Shown in pieces: positions 1-12,850 of a DNA stretch of 64,000 nucleotides. Below the pieces are notes generated by a model. That model ran no database searches. It was given only the letters and a program-made list of their open reading frames with translations, and was not told the origin of the DNA. Position 1 is the first letter of the stretch; each line of letters opens with the position of its first letter. The position numbers and the translations under genes were made by a program. Location of the stretch: contig JAHFQM010000005.1 of the NCBI GenBank assembly GCA_023266355.1, positions 248,001-312,000 on the forward strand, in the 5' to 3' direction. This DNA comes from Aquabacterium sp. Its GTDB lineage: Bacteria; Pseudomonadota; Gammaproteobacteria; Burkholderiales; Burkholderiaceae_C.

Positions 1-752
1 CGCGCCATCAGGCGCAACTGGGCGTCGGCCTCGCGGTGCTCGCTGAGGTTGAGCATCAGGCCGCTGATGCTGATGACCACGGTGCCGCCCGCCGCCACGG
101 CCATCAGCCAGCCGATGGTGGTGCGGATGCTGCGGTCCATGCCCTCGTCCAGCTCGGACAGGGTGTGCTGGATGTCGTCCAGGTAGAGGCCGGTGCCGAT
201 CATCCAGCCCCAGGGCTGCAGCAGGGTCACGTAGCCCAGCTTGGGCACGGTCTGGCCGCTGGAAGGCTTGCGCCAGGGGAACTCGATGAAGCCACCGCCC
301 GCGCGGGCCTTGGCCAGCAGCAGCTGGATGGTGGGGCGGCCGTCCTCGTCGGTGAGGTCCCAGAGGTTGCGGCCCATCAGCTCGGGTTGCCGCGAGTGCA
401 TGAGGACGGTGCCGTGCTGGTCGTAGACGAAGAAGTAGCCGTCCGGCCCGTAGTTCATGCGGCCCAGCGCATGCAGGGCGAGGCGCTGCCGGGTGGCGTC
501 GTCCGCGGGCTGGGCGCTGCCGGTGGCGCCGTCCTGCCCCGGGGCGGTGTGGACGGATTGCAGCGCGCTCAGGGCCAGGTCCATGTTGTGGCGCAGCTCG
601 GCGCGGCGGGCTTCCATGTAGGCCTCGCGCACCAGCGCGCGGGTCTGGTGGCCCAGGGTGAGCTGTTGGTCGAACATGGCCACGCCAATGAGCAGCAGGC
701 TCAGCAGCAGCGGCACCACCGCCAGCAGCGTGATCTTGGCTTTGAGTTGCAT
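1..752 (-). CDS. Cache-domain membrane sensor protein (3' end cut off by window)
   Basis: The reading frame is open to the window edge, so only the first 250 residues are visible. It begins MQLKAKITLLAVVPLLL, giving a first membrane segment at about residues 5-25. A periplasmic region with the single-Cache hallmark (DGYFFVYDQHGTVLMH, then GRNLWDLTDEDG and WGWMIGTGLYLDDI) fills about residues 70-200. A second membrane segment follows near 215-235, and then a cytoplasmic linker beginning SEHREADAQLRL. This layout binds small ligands outside the cell and signals inward. The output domain lies beyond the window. The linker resembles those in NarL-type histidine kinases, but a chemoreceptor or diguanylate cyclase cannot be excluded. 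It is divergent from uvrA. Confidence 0.8.
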   Translation of the reverse strand, partial: MQLKAKITLLAVVPLLLSLLLIGVAMFDQQLTLGHQTRALVREAYMEARRAELRHNMDLALSALQSVHTAPGQDGATGSAQPADDATRQRLALHALGRMNYGPDGYFFVYDQHGTVLMHSRQPELMGRNLWDLTDEDGRPTIQLLLAKARAGGGFIEFPWRKPSSGQTVPKLGYVTLLQPWGWMIGTGLYLDDIQHTLSELDEGMDRSIRTTIGWLMAVAAGGTVVISISGLMLNLSEHREADAQLRLMA

Positions 753-880
753 GGCGGGCGTGGTCTTGGGCGGGCGGGGCCCCATGCTAGCGCCATCCGG
801 AGAAGCCGACGTATCATGGCCGGTTGCCCTTGCCGCGCCTGCTGGCCGCTGTCGGGCCTTTTTCTTGCTCTGAGTCGCTC

Positions 881-3865
881 ATGCCTCGCCCTGATTCTTC
901 TGCTGTTCCCGATGATGCTGCTGCGCCGTCCGGCGAGCCCGCTCCCTACCTCGCCCAAGCCCTCCGTTCCGAGCCTCGGTCGGCTTCCCGGGCCGCACCC
1001 CGGGCGGAGCGCACGGAAATCCAGATCCGCGGCGCCCGCACGCACAACCTGAAAAACATCGACCTGGACCTGCCGCGCAACCAGCTCGTCGTCATCACCG
1101 GCCTGTCGGGCTCGGGCAAGTCCAGCCTGGCCTTTGACACGCTCTATGCCGAAGGCCAGCGCCGCTATGTGGAGAGCCTGAGCGCCTACGCGCGCCAGTT
1201 CCTGCAGCTGATGGACAAGCCCGACGTCGATGTCATCGAGGGCCTGTCGCCGGCGATTTCCATCGAACAAAAAGCCACCAGCCACAACCCGCGCTCGACC
1301 GTGGGCACGGTCACCGAGATCCACGACTACCTGCGCCTGCTGTTCGCCCGCGCCGGCACGCCGTTCTGCCCCGACCACGGCCAGCCGCTGCAGGCGCAAA
1401 GCGTCAGCCAGATGGTGGACGCCACCCTGGCCCTGCCCGAAGACACCAAGCTGATGATCCTGGCGCCCGTGGTGCGCGACCGCAAGGGCGAGTTCGCCGA
1501 CCTGTTCGCCGACATGCAGGCCCAGGGCTATGTGCGCTTCCGCATCAACGGCCAGGTCACCGAAGCCACCGACCTGCAGCCCCTGGCCAAGAACGAGAAG
1601 CACGACATCGACGTCGTGGTGGACCGCCTCAAGGTGCGCGCCGACATGGCCCAGCGCCTGGCCGAATCCTTCGAGACCGCGATGCGCCTGGCCGACGACC
1701 GCGCCATCGTGCTCGAAATGGACACGGCGAAAGAACACCTGTTCTCCGCCAAGTTCGCCTGCCCCGTGTGCAGCTACTCGCTGTCGGAGCTGGAGCCGCG
1801 GCTGTTCTCCTTCAACTCGCCGGTGGGCGCCTGCCCGACCTGCGACGGCCTGGGCCACGTCATCGCCTTCGACCCGCAGCGCGTGGTGGCCTTCCCTTCG
1901 CTGAGCGTGGGCAGTGGCGCCGTCAAGGGCTGGGACCGCCGCAACCCCTACACCTACAGCCTGATCGAGTCGGTGGGCAAGCACTACGGCGTGGACATCG
2001 ACCAGCCCTTCGAAGAGCTGCCCGAGCAGATGCAGCAGGTGCTGCTCTACGGCTCGGGTTCTGAGGAGATCGAGTTCACCTACGAGGCCGAAGGCGCCAA
2101 TGGCAAGAAGCGCAAGGTCAAGCGCAGCCATGCCTTCGAGGGCGTCATCCCCAACTTCGAGCGCCGCTTCAAGGAAACCGATTCGGCCACCGTGCGCGAA
2201 GAACTGGCCCGCTACCAGCAGCCCAAGGCTTGCCCGGAGTGCGACGGCACCCGCCTGCGCCGCGAGGCCCGCAACGTCAAGCTGCACGACGCCGTCAGTG
2301 GCGACACCCGGGCCATTTACGAGATCGGCCACGCCACGCTGGCGGAGGCCCATGCCTACTTCGCGCAGCTGCGCCTGGTGGGCGCCAAGGCCGAGATCGC
2401 GGCCAAGGTGGTCAACGAGATCCGCTCGCGACTGCGCTTCCTCAACGACGTCGGTCTGAACTACCTCAGCCTGGACCGCAGCGCCGACACCTTGTCGGGC
2501 GGCGAAGCCCAGCGCATCCGCCTGGCCTCGCAGATCGGCTCCGGCCTGACGGGCGTGATGTACGTGCTCGACGAGCCCAGCATCGGCCTGCACCAGCGCG
2601 ACAACGATCGCCTCATCGGCACCCTGCAGCACCTGCGCGACCTGGGCAACAGCGTGCTGGTGGTCGAGCACGACGAAGACATGATCCGCGCCGCCGATCA
2701 CGTGGTCGACATGGGCCCGGGCGCCGGCGTGCATGGCGGCCGCGTGCTGGCCCAGGGCACGCCCGAGGAGGTCACCGCCTCGCCCAACAGCATCACGGGC
2801 CGCTACCTCTCAGGTGCCTTGCGCATCGAGGTGCCCACGCAGCGCAGGCCCTTCACCGACGAGACCCCGCGCCTGCGCGTGGTCAACGCCCGGGGCCACA
2901 ACCTGCAGGGCGTGACGGTCGAATTCCCCGTGGGTTTGCTGACCTGCGTGACTGGCGTCTCCGGCTCTGGCAAGTCCACGCTGGTGAACGACACCCTGTA
3001 CGCCGCCGTGGCGCGCAAGCTCTACCAGGCCCACCTCGACCCCGAACCGCACGACGAGATCGAAGGCCTGGAGCTGTTCGACAAGGTCATCAACGTCGAC
3101 CAGTCCCCCATCGGCCGCACGCCGCGCAGCAACCCCGCCACCTACACCGGCCTGTTCACGCCCATCCGCGAGCTGATGGCCGACGTGCCCACGGCCCGCG
3201 AGCGCGGCTACAACGCCGGGCGCTTCAGCTTCAACGTGGCCGGTGGCCGCTGCGAGGCCTGCCAGGGCGACGGCGTCCTGAAGGTGGAGATGCACTTCCT
3301 GCCCGACGTCTACGTGCCCTGCGACGTCTGCCAGGGCAAGCGCTACAACCGCGAAACGCTGGAAGTGCTCTACAAGGGCAAGAACATCCACGAGGTGCTG
3401 AACCTGACGGTGGAAGACGCGCTGGCTTTCTTCAGCGCCGTGCCCAGCATCGCGCGCAAGCTGCAGACGCTGATGGACGTCGGCCTGGGCTACATCCGCC
3501 TGGGCCAGTCGGCCACCACCTTGTCCGGCGGCGAAGCGCAGCGCGTCAAGCTGGCGCTGGAGCTCTCCAAGCGCGACACCGGCCGCACGCTCTACATCCT
3601 CGACGAGCCGACCACCGGCCTGCACTTCCACGACATCGCCTTGCTGCTCAAGGTGCTGCACCAGCTGCGCGACGCGGGCAACACCATCGTCATCATCGAG
3701 CACAACCTGGACGTCATCAAAACGGCCGACTGGCTCATCGACATGGGCCCCGAAGGCGGCTCGGGCGGCGGGCGCCTGCTGCTGGCGGGCACGCCGGAGC
3801 AACTGGCCGTGCACGCCGACAGCCACACCGGGCGCTACCTGAAGCCTTTGTTGTCGCTCGGCTGA
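881..3865 (+). CDS. uvrA: UvrA, excinuclease ABC subunit A (canonical copy)
   Basis: This is the damage-recognition ATPase of nucleotide excision repair, which loads UvrB on lesions. The protein has 994 residues. After a 45-residue Ser/Pro/Ala-rich N-terminal extension, the family start [14 protein letters not shown] appears. NBD1 has Walker [10 protein letters not shown] (about 74), signature [11 protein letters not shown] (about 539) and DEPS Walker B. NBD2 has GVSGSGKST (about 692), [11 protein letters not shown] (about 880) and DEPTTGLH. Zinc modules are CPVC...CPTC (about 293) and CEAC...CDVC (about 790). The ATG at 881 was chosen because it opens the continuous frame. The usual family length is about 940, so a shorter start is possible. 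No SOS box was found upstream. A second, fused UvrA lies at 41571-47450. Confidence 0.97.
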   Translation: MPRPDSSAVPDDAAAPSGEPAPYLAQALRSEPRSASRAAPRAERTEIQIRGARTHNLKNIDLDLPRNQLVVITGLSGSGKSSLAFDTLYAEGQRRYVESLSAYARQFLQLMDKPDVDVIEGLSPAISIEQKATSHNPRSTVGTVTEIHDYLRLLFARAGTPFCPDHGQPLQAQSVSQMVDATLALPEDTKLMILAPVVRDRKGEFADLFADMQAQGYVRFRINGQVTEATDLQPLAKNEKHDIDVVVDRLKVRADMAQRLAESFETAMRLADDRAIVLEMDTAKEHLFSAKFACPVCSYSLSELEPRLFSFNSPVGACPTCDGLGHVIAFDPQRVVAFPSLSVGSGAVKGWDRRNPYTYSLIESVGKHYGVDIDQPFEELPEQMQQVLLYGSGSEEIEFTYEAEGANGKKRKVKRSHAFEGVIPNFERRFKETDSATVREELARYQQPKACPECDGTRLRREARNVKLHDAVSGDTRAIYEIGHATLAEAHAYFAQLRLVGAKAEIAAKVVNEIRSRLRFLNDVGLNYLSLDRSADTLSGGEAQRIRLASQIGSGLTGVMYVLDEPSIGLHQRDNDRLIGTLQHLRDLGNSVLVVEHDEDMIRAADHVVDMGPGAGVHGGRVLAQGTPEEVTASPNSITGRYLSGALRIEVPTQRRPFTDETPRLRVVNARGHNLQGVTVEFPVGLLTCVTGVSGSGKSTLVNDTLYAAVARKLYQAHLDPEPHDEIEGLELFDKVINVDQSPIGRTPRSNPATYTGLFTPIRELMADVPTARERGYNAGRFSFNVAGGRCEACQGDGVLKVEMHFLPDVYVPCDVCQGKRYNRETLEVLYKGKNIHEVLNLTVEDALAFFSAVPSIARKLQTLMDVGLGYIRLGQSATTLSGGEAQRVKLALELSKRDTGRTLYILDEPTTGLHFHDIALLLKVLHQLRDAGNTIVIIEHNLDVIKTADWLIDMGPEGGSGGGRLLLAGTPEQLAVHADSHTGRYLKPLLSLG

Positions 3866-4006
3866 GGTCCGGCTGACGGCTCACGGGCGGTCACGGGCGA
3901 TCAAGGGCATTTTGCGGTGCAGCACAGCGGGGTGCGGGATGCACCCCGTTGTGCGCCATGCCGCTGTTGTGCCAAAGTGGTGCACAGCTGGTTTGCACCT
4001 CCCTGG

Positions 4007-5998
<1,992 letters not shown>

Positions 5999-6011
5999 GG
6001 TTCAGGCCTGC

Positions 6012-7643
6012 TCACGCCCTCATGAAGCCGAGGTCGTGGGTGCTGCTGTTGAACTGGCTCAGGTTGGGCAGCAGTGCCGACAGGTCACTGGCGCTCACGC
6101 CCATCCACTTGCCCAGCGTGTAGGCGTACTGGTCCACCGAGGTGGTCGGGATCAGCACGCCGTTCTGGACCTGGTCCGGGCTGCTGAAATTGCCCGCGGT
6201 GTCGGCCGAGCTGAACTGCGGGAAGGTGCCATAGACCTCGGTGCCATTGACCGCGCCACCCATGACGATGTGGTGCGAGCCCCAGCCGTGGTCGGTGCCA
6301 TCGCCATTGCTGGTGAAGCTGCGACCGAATTCCGATGCCGTGAAGGTGGTCACCTGGCTGCGCATGTCGCCGCCGGGCATGCTGGCCAGCACGGTGTCGA
6401 AGTAGCTCAGGGCGTGGTCCAGCTGGGCCATGCGATCGGCCTGTTCACTGATCTGCTTGTCGTGGGTGTCGAAGCCGCCCATGTTGACCATGAAGAACTG
6501 GCGCGTGATGCCCAGGTTGGCCGTGCGGTTGGTGTCGATGAGCCGCGCGATCATCTGCAGTTGCAAGGCCGCGCTGTTGAACTTCTGTGTGCCATCGACC
6601 GGGCTGGTGTAGTTCAGCAGCGGATCGGTGTACGGGTTTGTCACGCCAGCGCTGCTCCATGGGCTGCTGCCCAGTGGCGCCAGGGCGCTGCCCAGCAGGG
6701 TGCTGGCCGTCAGCGCACGTTGCACCAGTTTTTGCTGGTCCAGCACGAAGAGGCTCGCGCGGTCATTCGGCATGCTGCCGCCTGACGGGGGCGTGCTCAT
6801 CACAGATGACACAGCGGCTTGCAAGCCGGCATTGCCATAGATGCGCCCACTGCTGCCCAGGCTCTGGATGCCGGTGCTGCTGCTTTGGTAGGGCAGCACC
6901 GAGCGGCCGGCCAGCCACACCGAGGTCTGCGCCGGTGTCATGCAGGTGAACATGCGCTGGATGATGGCGGCATCGGTGGCATTGCGTCCGCCGCCATTGC
7001 CAGACATCAGCAAATCCCCCATCAGGCCGCCCCAGCCTTCGCTGGCGCCCTCCGGATGGAAGGACTGCCAGGTGGACTGCTGGTCGTTGTGCGAGAACAG
7101 CTTGGCCGGTTTGCTGGCGCTGGCGCTGGCGTAGTCGAGCTTGCTGGTCGGGCGCGTCAGTGGGCCCACATTGGCCAGCACGCAGGCGCGTCCCGCATTG
7201 TGGATCTGCTGCAGCTTGGTCAGTGCCGGGTGCAGCGCGAAGGTGCGACCCGCGTGCACGCTGCGCCCTGCATGGTTGATGGGCAGGACGCCGCCCAGTC
7301 GCTCGGGCGTGGCGCCAGATGCGCTGCTCACTGGCGCGACACCCGCTTCCATCAGCGCGATCGAGGTGCTGCCATCCGCGGGGCGCCGGTGGTGGAGGTA
7401 GTGCCCCCAGGACGTGCTGTCCGTGGGCAGCACCATGTTGAAGGCGTCGTTCCCACCATTGAAGAAAAGGCACACCAGGGCCTTGTAGCCGCCCCCTGCG
7501 CTTTGGGCCGATGCCTGCGTGAGCGTGCCCAGGTTCAAGCCGAAAGGCAGGGCAGCGCCCATGGCGGACATGGAGGCGGCGCGTTGGAGGAAACGGCGAC
7601 GATCGGGGTGATGGGCTTGGCTCACGTGGCGCTCCTGGCTCAT
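6012..7643 (-). CDS. DUF1501 family Tat-exported protein
   Basis: The 543-residue protein belongs to the DUF1501 family, whose biochemical role is not established. Its N terminus carries a twin-arginine signal (DRRRFLQRAASMSAMGAALPF, about 14-34), so it should be folded before export. Family hallmarks include LVCLFFNGGNDAFNMVLP near the mature start, FFMVNMGGFDTHDKQ, and a C-terminal GSHHIVMGGAV. The fold is thought to resemble alkaline phosphatase/sulfatase hydrolases, which is family knowledge rather than something proven here. Its ATG overlaps the TGA of the upstream DUF1800 gene by four bases (ATGA at 7640-7643). This arrangement means translational coupling and is the standard pairing of these two families. 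Confidence 0.9.
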   Translation of the reverse strand: MSQERHVSQAHHPDRRRFLQRAASMSAMGAALPFGLNLGTLTQASAQSAGGGYKALVCLFFNGGNDAFNMVLPTDSTSWGHYLHHRRPADGSTSIALMEAGVAPVSSASGATPERLGGVLPINHAGRSVHAGRTFALHPALTKLQQIHNAGRACVLANVGPLTRPTSKLDYASASASKPAKLFSHNDQQSTWQSFHPEGASEGWGGLMGDLLMSGNGGGRNATDAAIIQRMFTCMTPAQTSVWLAGRSVLPYQSSSTGIQSLGSSGRIYGNAGLQAAVSSVMSTPPSGGSMPNDRASLFVLDQQKLVQRALTASTLLGSALAPLGSSPWSSAGVTNPYTDPLLNYTSPVDGTQKFNSAALQLQMIARLIDTNRTANLGITRQFFMVNMGGFDTHDKQISEQADRMAQLDHALSYFDTVLASMPGGDMRSQVTTFTASEFGRSFTSNGDGTDHGWGSHHIVMGGAVNGTEVYGTFPQFSSADTAGNFSSPDQVQNGVLIPTTSVDQYAYTLGKWMGVSASDLSALLPNLSQFNSSTHDLGFMRA

Positions 7644-9427
7644 TGCTGGACCATGAAGTCCGGTGACACGGCCACCAGCAGCACTGCGGCTTGCACCCGT
7701 TGGCGTTTGTTGGCTTCCGTGGTCCTGGGCATGCCGTCGATGGCCGTGATGGCGGTGGTGCGTGCGGCGCCGCCCAGGGGGTGGCCCAGCATCAGCGTGG
7801 CGATGGCATCGATCAGGTCGGGCGGCGTGGTCGCCTTGCCCAGCCAGGGGCTGAAATCGAACTGCACATCGTTGCGGTGGGTGGTGCCGTTCCATTCGCC
7901 CCAGCCGCTCTCCAGGATGTTGCTGACGAAGTTGGCGTAGCCCAGCGCCGTGGTTTCCGTGGCGATCTGTGCTTCGGGCGCCACCAGGCCTTCCGCCGCG
8001 ATGGTGCTTTGCGGTGGGCGGTAGCCAGGGCGGAAGAAGTTGAACACCGAGGGCGAGCGCATGGGCGTCTGGCCCAGGGAGCTGGCCGCGTCGCTCGTGT
8101 CGATGGCGGCGTAGTAGACGGCACCGCTGGCGGTGTAGCGCTCGCTGGTGTGGGGCAGGGCGCGCAGCAGGTGCGCCATGCGCAGCACGGGCTCGCGCAG
8201 CTTGCCGTAGCTGTACAGGCTGGCTGCAGCGGGGTGACGCGCTTCCTCGTGCAGCAGGATGGCCTTGACCACGGCCCGCAGGTTGCCGTTGCTCTGGCGG
8301 AAGGTGCGGGTGATGTCGGCCACATAGGCGTTGCTGGGGTTGCTCGTCACCAGGCGCTGGATGAGCTGGCGGCTGATGAAGGGCGCGGTGTTGGGGTGCT
8401 TGGCCAGGGTGTCGAGTGCCACCCGCAAGCTGGCCTGAGGGTCCGGTGTGCCCTGTGCCGCCACAGAGGCGCCCAGGAACTGCTTCACGCCGGCTTCGTG
8501 GGCCTCTGCATACCCTTGCATGGGGCTGATGTCCTGGACGTCCGGATCGGAACACTCGCTCCAACGCCAGAAACACTTCCACCAAGGCAACCCCGTCTTG
8601 GAGGCTGGCCGCATCCAGCTGAAGCCGGTGAACACCCGTGCCAGGCCCTTGATGTCATTGGCGTTGTAACTTTCGACGTGCTTGCCGTTGACCAGCTTGG
8701 GCTGGGCGCTGTCGTCGAGGTCGTACAGGCCGATCGAAAACAACTGCATGACCTCGCGCGCGAAGTTTTCGTCCGGCACGCGACCGGTGCCATCTGCCTT
8801 CACATTGGCCATGTGCGACAGGTATTGCCCCATGGCCGGGTGCATGGCCACGCCCTCGAGCAAGTCACGATAGTTGCCGCTGGACTTCTGCGTCAGCATG
8901 TCCATGTAGCTGGCCACGGTGCGGCCATTGCCCACGTTGTTGATGGAGATGACGAAGATCTCTGACAGTGCGAAAGCGACCCTGTGTCGCAACTGGGCCT
9001 GTTCGTCTCGCAGCGCGTGCGTCCACCAAGAGTAGATGATGTCATCAGGACTGGGGCCCGCGGAGCGCGCCTTGGCCACTGCAGACGCCTCGACTGTCTG
9101 CAAATGGGTCAGCGCGGGCTGGGCGTCGAACTGCTCGTCGATCCACGGGCCGTAGCCCACGCTCTTGAGGCGCGCGACCTGGGTGGGTGTGGGCCCGAAA
9201 CTCGCCTGCTGCAGGAAGCGATAGGCCTCCACATCGTTGGCGGGCTTGGCCGCGGCCTGTTCACGCGTGGCATTGCTCGACGAGTCCCCGCCGCCGCAAC
9301 CACCCAGCGCCAGCGTGGCGCTTGCCAAGACGGCCATGGCCGCGCGGCTGATCGCCATCGGCTGGGGGGCGCGCCTGACGACGCTGGCACAGCGCAACAG
9401 GGCAGAGGACAGGGCGAACAGCGGCAT
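7640..9427 (-). CDS. DUF1800 family lipoprotein
   Basis: The protein has about 595 residues and belongs to DUF1800, which is almost always paired with DUF1501. The signal region ends in a lipobox (TLALGGC), followed by a Gly/Ser linker, so it is a predicted lipoprotein of the outer or inner membrane. Family features are AYRFLQQASFGPT at the mature start, LRHRVAFALSEIFVIS, NFAREVMQLFSIGLY, and a C-terminal PSVFNFFRPGYRPP block. The function is unknown. The start is uncertain: TTG 9493, ATG 9427 and ATG 9358 are all in frame. The last would leave a compact 21-residue signal ending at the lipobox cysteine. It ends in a four-base overlap with the DUF1501 gene. About 220 bases lie between it and metH, in which I recognise nothing. 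Confidence 0.88.
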   Translation of the reverse strand: MPLFALSSALLRCASVVRRAPQPMAISRAAMAVLASATLALGGCGGGDSSSNATREQAAAKPANDVEAYRFLQQASFGPTPTQVARLKSVGYGPWIDEQFDAQPALTHLQTVEASAVAKARSAGPSPDDIIYSWWTHALRDEQAQLRHRVAFALSEIFVISINNVGNGRTVASYMDMLTQKSSGNYRDLLEGVAMHPAMGQYLSHMANVKADGTGRVPDENFAREVMQLFSIGLYDLDDSAQPKLVNGKHVESYNANDIKGLARVFTGFSWMRPASKTGLPWWKCFWRWSECSDPDVQDISPMQGYAEAHEAGVKQFLGASVAAQGTPDPQASLRVALDTLAKHPNTAPFISRQLIQRLVTSNPSNAYVADITRTFRQSNGNLRAVVKAILLHEEARHPAAASLYSYGKLREPVLRMAHLLRALPHTSERYTASGAVYYAAIDTSDAASSLGQTPMRSPSVFNFFRPGYRPPQSTIAAEGLVAPEAQIATETTALGYANFVSNILESGWGEWNGTTHRNDVQFDFSPWLGKATTPPDLIDAIATLMLGHPLGGAARTTAITAIDGMPRTTEANKRQRVQAAVLLVAVSPDFMVQQ

Positions 9428-9645
9428 GGCAAGCGGTGGGTGACGCGGGTGGCCGCGGTTGGGCGACACGAAGCGGTGCAAAGGCGTTGCCAATTTGCCA
9501 CGTCACCTGGAGCGCGAGCTGCAGCCGAATGCCTCAGGTGTAAGTGCCTGAAACGGTCGCGTCAGAAAGGGGCCGCTGGCGCGACATCCGTCACGTTTGG
9601 CCTCGGGTCAAACCAGAGGGGCCTCACGGCTCGCCCGCCGCAGGC

Positions 9646-12471
9646 TCAGAGCAGTGGGGCCAATGCGCGCTCGGCATCGGTCACGCTGTGGCCGGTGCGT
9701 TGCGCCCAATCTTCCAGCTGGTCGCCACTGATCTTGCCCACGTTGAAGTAGGCCGCTTCCGGGTGGGCCATGTAGAAGCCGCTGACGCTGGCCGCCGGCA
9801 TCATGGCCAGGCTTTCGGTCAGGTGCATGTGGACCTCGTGGGCGTCCAGCACCTTGAACATGTCGCGCTTGACGGTGTGGTCGGGGCAGGCGGGATAGCC
9901 CGGCGCAGGGCGGATGCCGCGGTACTGCTCCTTGATGAGCTGGGTGTTGTCCAGCACCTCGGCGTCGGCGTAGCCCCAGAACTCCTTGCGCACGCGCTCG
10001 TGCATGCGCTCGGCGAAGGCCTCGGCCAGGCGGTCGGCCAGGGCCTTGAGCATGATGGCCGAGTAGTCGTCATGGTGGGCCATGAACTCGGCTTCCTTCT
10101 TCTCGATGTTCAGGCCCGCGGTCACGGCGAACATGCCGATGTAGTCAGCCTTGCCGCCTGCCTCCGGGCGCGGTGCCACGAAATCGGCCAGCGAGCGGTT
10201 GGGGCGCTTCACACCATCGACCACCGGGCGCTCGCTCTGCATGCGCAGCGGGTGCCAGCGCATCAGCTCGGTCGTGCGGGTCTCGTCGGCGTACAGCGCG
10301 ATGGCATCGTCGTCCACCGTGTTGGCCGGGTACAGGCCGATCACGCCGTTGGCCGTCAGCCACCGGCCTTCGACGATCTTCTTGAGCATGGCCTGGGCAT
10401 CGGCGAACACGCGCTGCGCCTCCTCGCCCACGACCGCATCTTTCAGGATGGCGGGGTAGGGGCCATGCAGGTCCCAGGTCTGGAAGAAGGGCGACCAGTC
10501 GATGTAAGGGGCCAGTTCACCCAGGTCGTAGTTCTTGAACACGCGCCGGCCGATGAACTTCGGTGCCTCGGGCGTGTGGGCCGCGAAGTCCACCACCGCC
10601 TTGTTGGCGCGGGCCTCGGCCAGCGACACCATCGGTGTGGCCTTCTTGTTGGCGTGCTGCTCGCGCACCTTGGCATAGTCGGCGTTGAGCTCGGCGATGT
10701 AGGCCACCTGACGCTCGTCGCTCAGCAACTCGGAGCACACGCCCACCGCGCGCGAGGCATCGGGCACATAGACCACCGGGCCGCTGTAGTTCGGCGCGAT
10801 CTTCACGGCCGTGTGCACGCGCGAGCAGGTGGCGCCACCGATCAGCAGCGGCGACTGACGCTCGCGGAAATAGGGGTCGCGCTCCATCTCGGCGGCGACG
10901 TACTGCATCTCTTCCAGCGAGGGCGTGATCAGGCCTGAGAGGCCGATGATGTCCGCGCCGACTTCCTTGGCCTTGTCGAGGATGTCCTTGCACGGGACCA
11001 TCACGCCCATGTTGACCACCTCGAAGTTGTTGCACTGCAGGACCACGGTCACGATGTTCTTGCCGATGTCGTGCACATCGCCCTTGACGGTGGCGATCAC
11101 GATCTTGCCCTTGGCCTTGGCATCGCCGCCGCCTTCGATCAGCAGCTTCTTTTCTTCTTCGATGTAAGGCAGCAGGTGGGCCACGGCCTGCTTCATCACG
11201 CGGGCCGATTTCACCACCTGGGGCAGGAACATCTTGCCGGCGCCGAACAGGTCGCCCACGGTGTTCATGCCGGCCATCAGCGGGCCTTCGATCACGTGCA
11301 GGGGGCGTCCGCCGCCCGCCTTGATCTTTTGGTAGCACTCTTCGGTGTCGGCGGTGATGAACTCGGTGATGCCGTGCACCAGGGCGTGGCTCAGGCGGTG
11401 CTCGACGGTGGCCGGTGCCTCGGCGGTGCCCCGCCAGGCCAGCTTGGCCGAATCGTCCTTGGCGGCGCCCTTGACCTGCTCGGCGATGGCCAGCAGGCGC
11501 TCGGTCGGCGTCAGCGAGGTGTCTTCGCCGTCCTTGAACACGGGCTGGCGGTTGAGCACGATGTCTTCGACCAGCTCGCGCAAGTTGGCGTCCAGGTCGT
11601 CGTACACGCCGACCATGCCGGCGTTGACGATGCCCATGTCCATGCCCGCCTGGATGGCGTGGTACAGGAAGACGGTGTGGATGGCCTCGCGCACCGGCTC
11701 GTTGCCACGGAAGCTGAAGGACACGTTCGACACGCCGCCCGAGACCTTGGCGCCGGGCAGGTTTTGCTTGATCCAGCGCGTGGCCTCGATGAAGTCCACG
11801 GCGTAGTTGTCGTGCTCCTCGATGCCGGTGGCGATGGCGAAGATGTTCGGGTCGAAGACGATGTCTTCCGGCGGGAAGCCGACCTCGTCGACCAGGATGC
11901 GGTAAGCGCGCTCGCAGATCTCTTTCTTGCGCGCGAAGGTGTCGGCCTGGCCTTGCTCGTCGAAGGCCATGACCACGGCCGCCGCACCATAGCGCTTGAC
12001 CAGCTTGGCCTGATGGACGAAGTTCTCGACGCCTTCCTTCAGCGAGATCGAGTTGACGATGCCCTTGCCCTGCACGCACTTCAGGCCCGCCTCGATCACG
12101 TCCCATTTGGACGAGTCGATCATGATGGGCACGCGCGCGATTTCCGGCTCACCCGCGATCAGGTTCAGGAAGCGCACCATGGCGGCCTTGCTGTCCAGCA
12201 TGGCCTCGTCCATGTTGATGTCGATGACCTGGGCGCCGTTTTCCACCTGCTGGCGGGCCACGGACAGCGCGTCCTCGAAACGCCCCTCCAGGATCATCCG
12301 CGCGAAGGCCTTCGAGCCCGTCACGTTGGTGCGTTCACCGACGTTGACGAACAGCGAGCCTTGCCCGATGAGCACGGGCTCCAGCCCCGACAAGCGCATG
12401 GGCGGCGGGGCTGCGTCAGGCGTGCCGGTGGACAGGGGGGCGGTGGAGGCGGCAGATGCGGGAGGGGTCAT
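9646..12471 (-). CDS. metH: MetH, B12-dependent methionine synthase lacking the homocysteine domain
   Basis: The protein transfers the methyl group of methyl-tetrahydrofolate through cobalamin to homocysteine. It has 941 residues against about 1230 for the E. coli enzyme. It begins directly with the pterin-binding domain ([16 protein letters not shown] near 40; IDINMDEAM). Next come the B12 cap and the B12-binding domain with the lower-ligand motif DVHDIGKN (about 463). The C-terminal activation domain carries the SAM-binding motif [12 protein letters not shown]. The missing N-terminal homocysteine methyltransferase module is normally encoded by a separate gene in Burkholderiales. It is not in this window. 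Only 65 bases separate it from the gene upstream, too few for a cobalamin riboswitch. Confidence 0.96.
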   Translation of the reverse strand: MTPPASAASTAPLSTGTPDAAPPPMRLSGLEPVLIGQGSLFVNVGERTNVTGSKAFARMILEGRFEDALSVARQQVENGAQVIDINMDEAMLDSKAAMVRFLNLIAGEPEIARVPIMIDSSKWDVIEAGLKCVQGKGIVNSISLKEGVENFVHQAKLVKRYGAAAVVMAFDEQGQADTFARKKEICERAYRILVDEVGFPPEDIVFDPNIFAIATGIEEHDNYAVDFIEATRWIKQNLPGAKVSGGVSNVSFSFRGNEPVREAIHTVFLYHAIQAGMDMGIVNAGMVGVYDDLDANLRELVEDIVLNRQPVFKDGEDTSLTPTERLLAIAEQVKGAAKDDSAKLAWRGTAEAPATVEHRLSHALVHGITEFITADTEECYQKIKAGGGRPLHVIEGPLMAGMNTVGDLFGAGKMFLPQVVKSARVMKQAVAHLLPYIEEEKKLLIEGGGDAKAKGKIVIATVKGDVHDIGKNIVTVVLQCNNFEVVNMGVMVPCKDILDKAKEVGADIIGLSGLITPSLEEMQYVAAEMERDPYFRERQSPLLIGGATCSRVHTAVKIAPNYSGPVVYVPDASRAVGVCSELLSDERQVAYIAELNADYAKVREQHANKKATPMVSLAEARANKAVVDFAAHTPEAPKFIGRRVFKNYDLGELAPYIDWSPFFQTWDLHGPYPAILKDAVVGEEAQRVFADAQAMLKKIVEGRWLTANGVIGLYPANTVDDDAIALYADETRTTELMRWHPLRMQSERPVVDGVKRPNRSLADFVAPRPEAGGKADYIGMFAVTAGLNIEKKEAEFMAHHDDYSAIMLKALADRLAEAFAERMHERVRKEFWGYADAEVLDNTQLIKEQYRGIRPAPGYPACPDHTVKRDMFKVLDAHEVHMHLTESLAMMPAASVSGFYMAHPEAAYFNVGKISGDQLEDWAQRTGHSVTDAERALAPLL

Positions 12472-12536
12472 CCCGCCATTTTAAGTGGCATGCCACCGAC
12501 CGACGCCCAGGCGTTCAGGTCGGCGTCCTGCTTTTG

Positions 12537-12773
12537 TCAGGCCTTGAGCAGCGCGTAGAGCTCGTCCTTGAGGGACACGCGGCGCAGTTTCTTGGCTTCG
12601 AAGTCCGCGGCGGAGCTGTGCTCGATGCCCGTTTCCAGGCGCACGATGGCTTTGTCGAGGTCTTCGTATTCGCGCTCCAGGCGGGCGAAATGCGCATCGC
12701 TGGTCTTCAAGGCGTGGATCTTGTCCTTGAGTTCGGGGAAGTCTTTGGCGAGGGGATGGTGGTCGAGGGTCAT
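12537..12773 (-). CDS. DUF465 / YdcH-like small coiled-coil protein
   Basis: This is a 78-residue charged, helical protein beginning MTLDHHPLAKDFPELKDKI. The family pattern HPL..[DE]FPE near the N terminus and the heptad-like ARLEREYEDLDKAIVRLE identify DUF465 (YdcH/SlyX-like). Members are short coiled coils of unknown function. The ATG at 12773 is preceded by a weak purine-poor leader. It lies between the patatin gene and metH on the same strand and may be cotranscribed with either. It has no signal peptide or membrane segment, so it is probably cytoplasmic. Confidence 0.85.
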   Translation of the reverse strand: MTLDHHPLAKDFPELKDKIHALKTSDAHFARLEREYEDLDKAIVRLETGIEHSSAADFEAKKLRRVSLKDELYALLKA

Positions 12774-12850
12774 GGGGCGCCTTGCGTGTCGCTCTGGGTG
12801 GTTCAGGCCTTCATGTTCGCGCCGACCTGGCTGGCCAGACTTGCGGCACA

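Noticed and set aside
753..880. SOS box for the canonical uvrA
   Set aside because: No CTGT-N8-ACAG-like sequence in the 128-base divergent region. The tandem uvrA leader (47451-47743) also lacks one.
12472..12536. Cobalamin riboswitch upstream of metH
   Set aside because: Only 65 bases lie between metH and the gene upstream, too little for the roughly 200-base element, and no B12-box sequence is visible.
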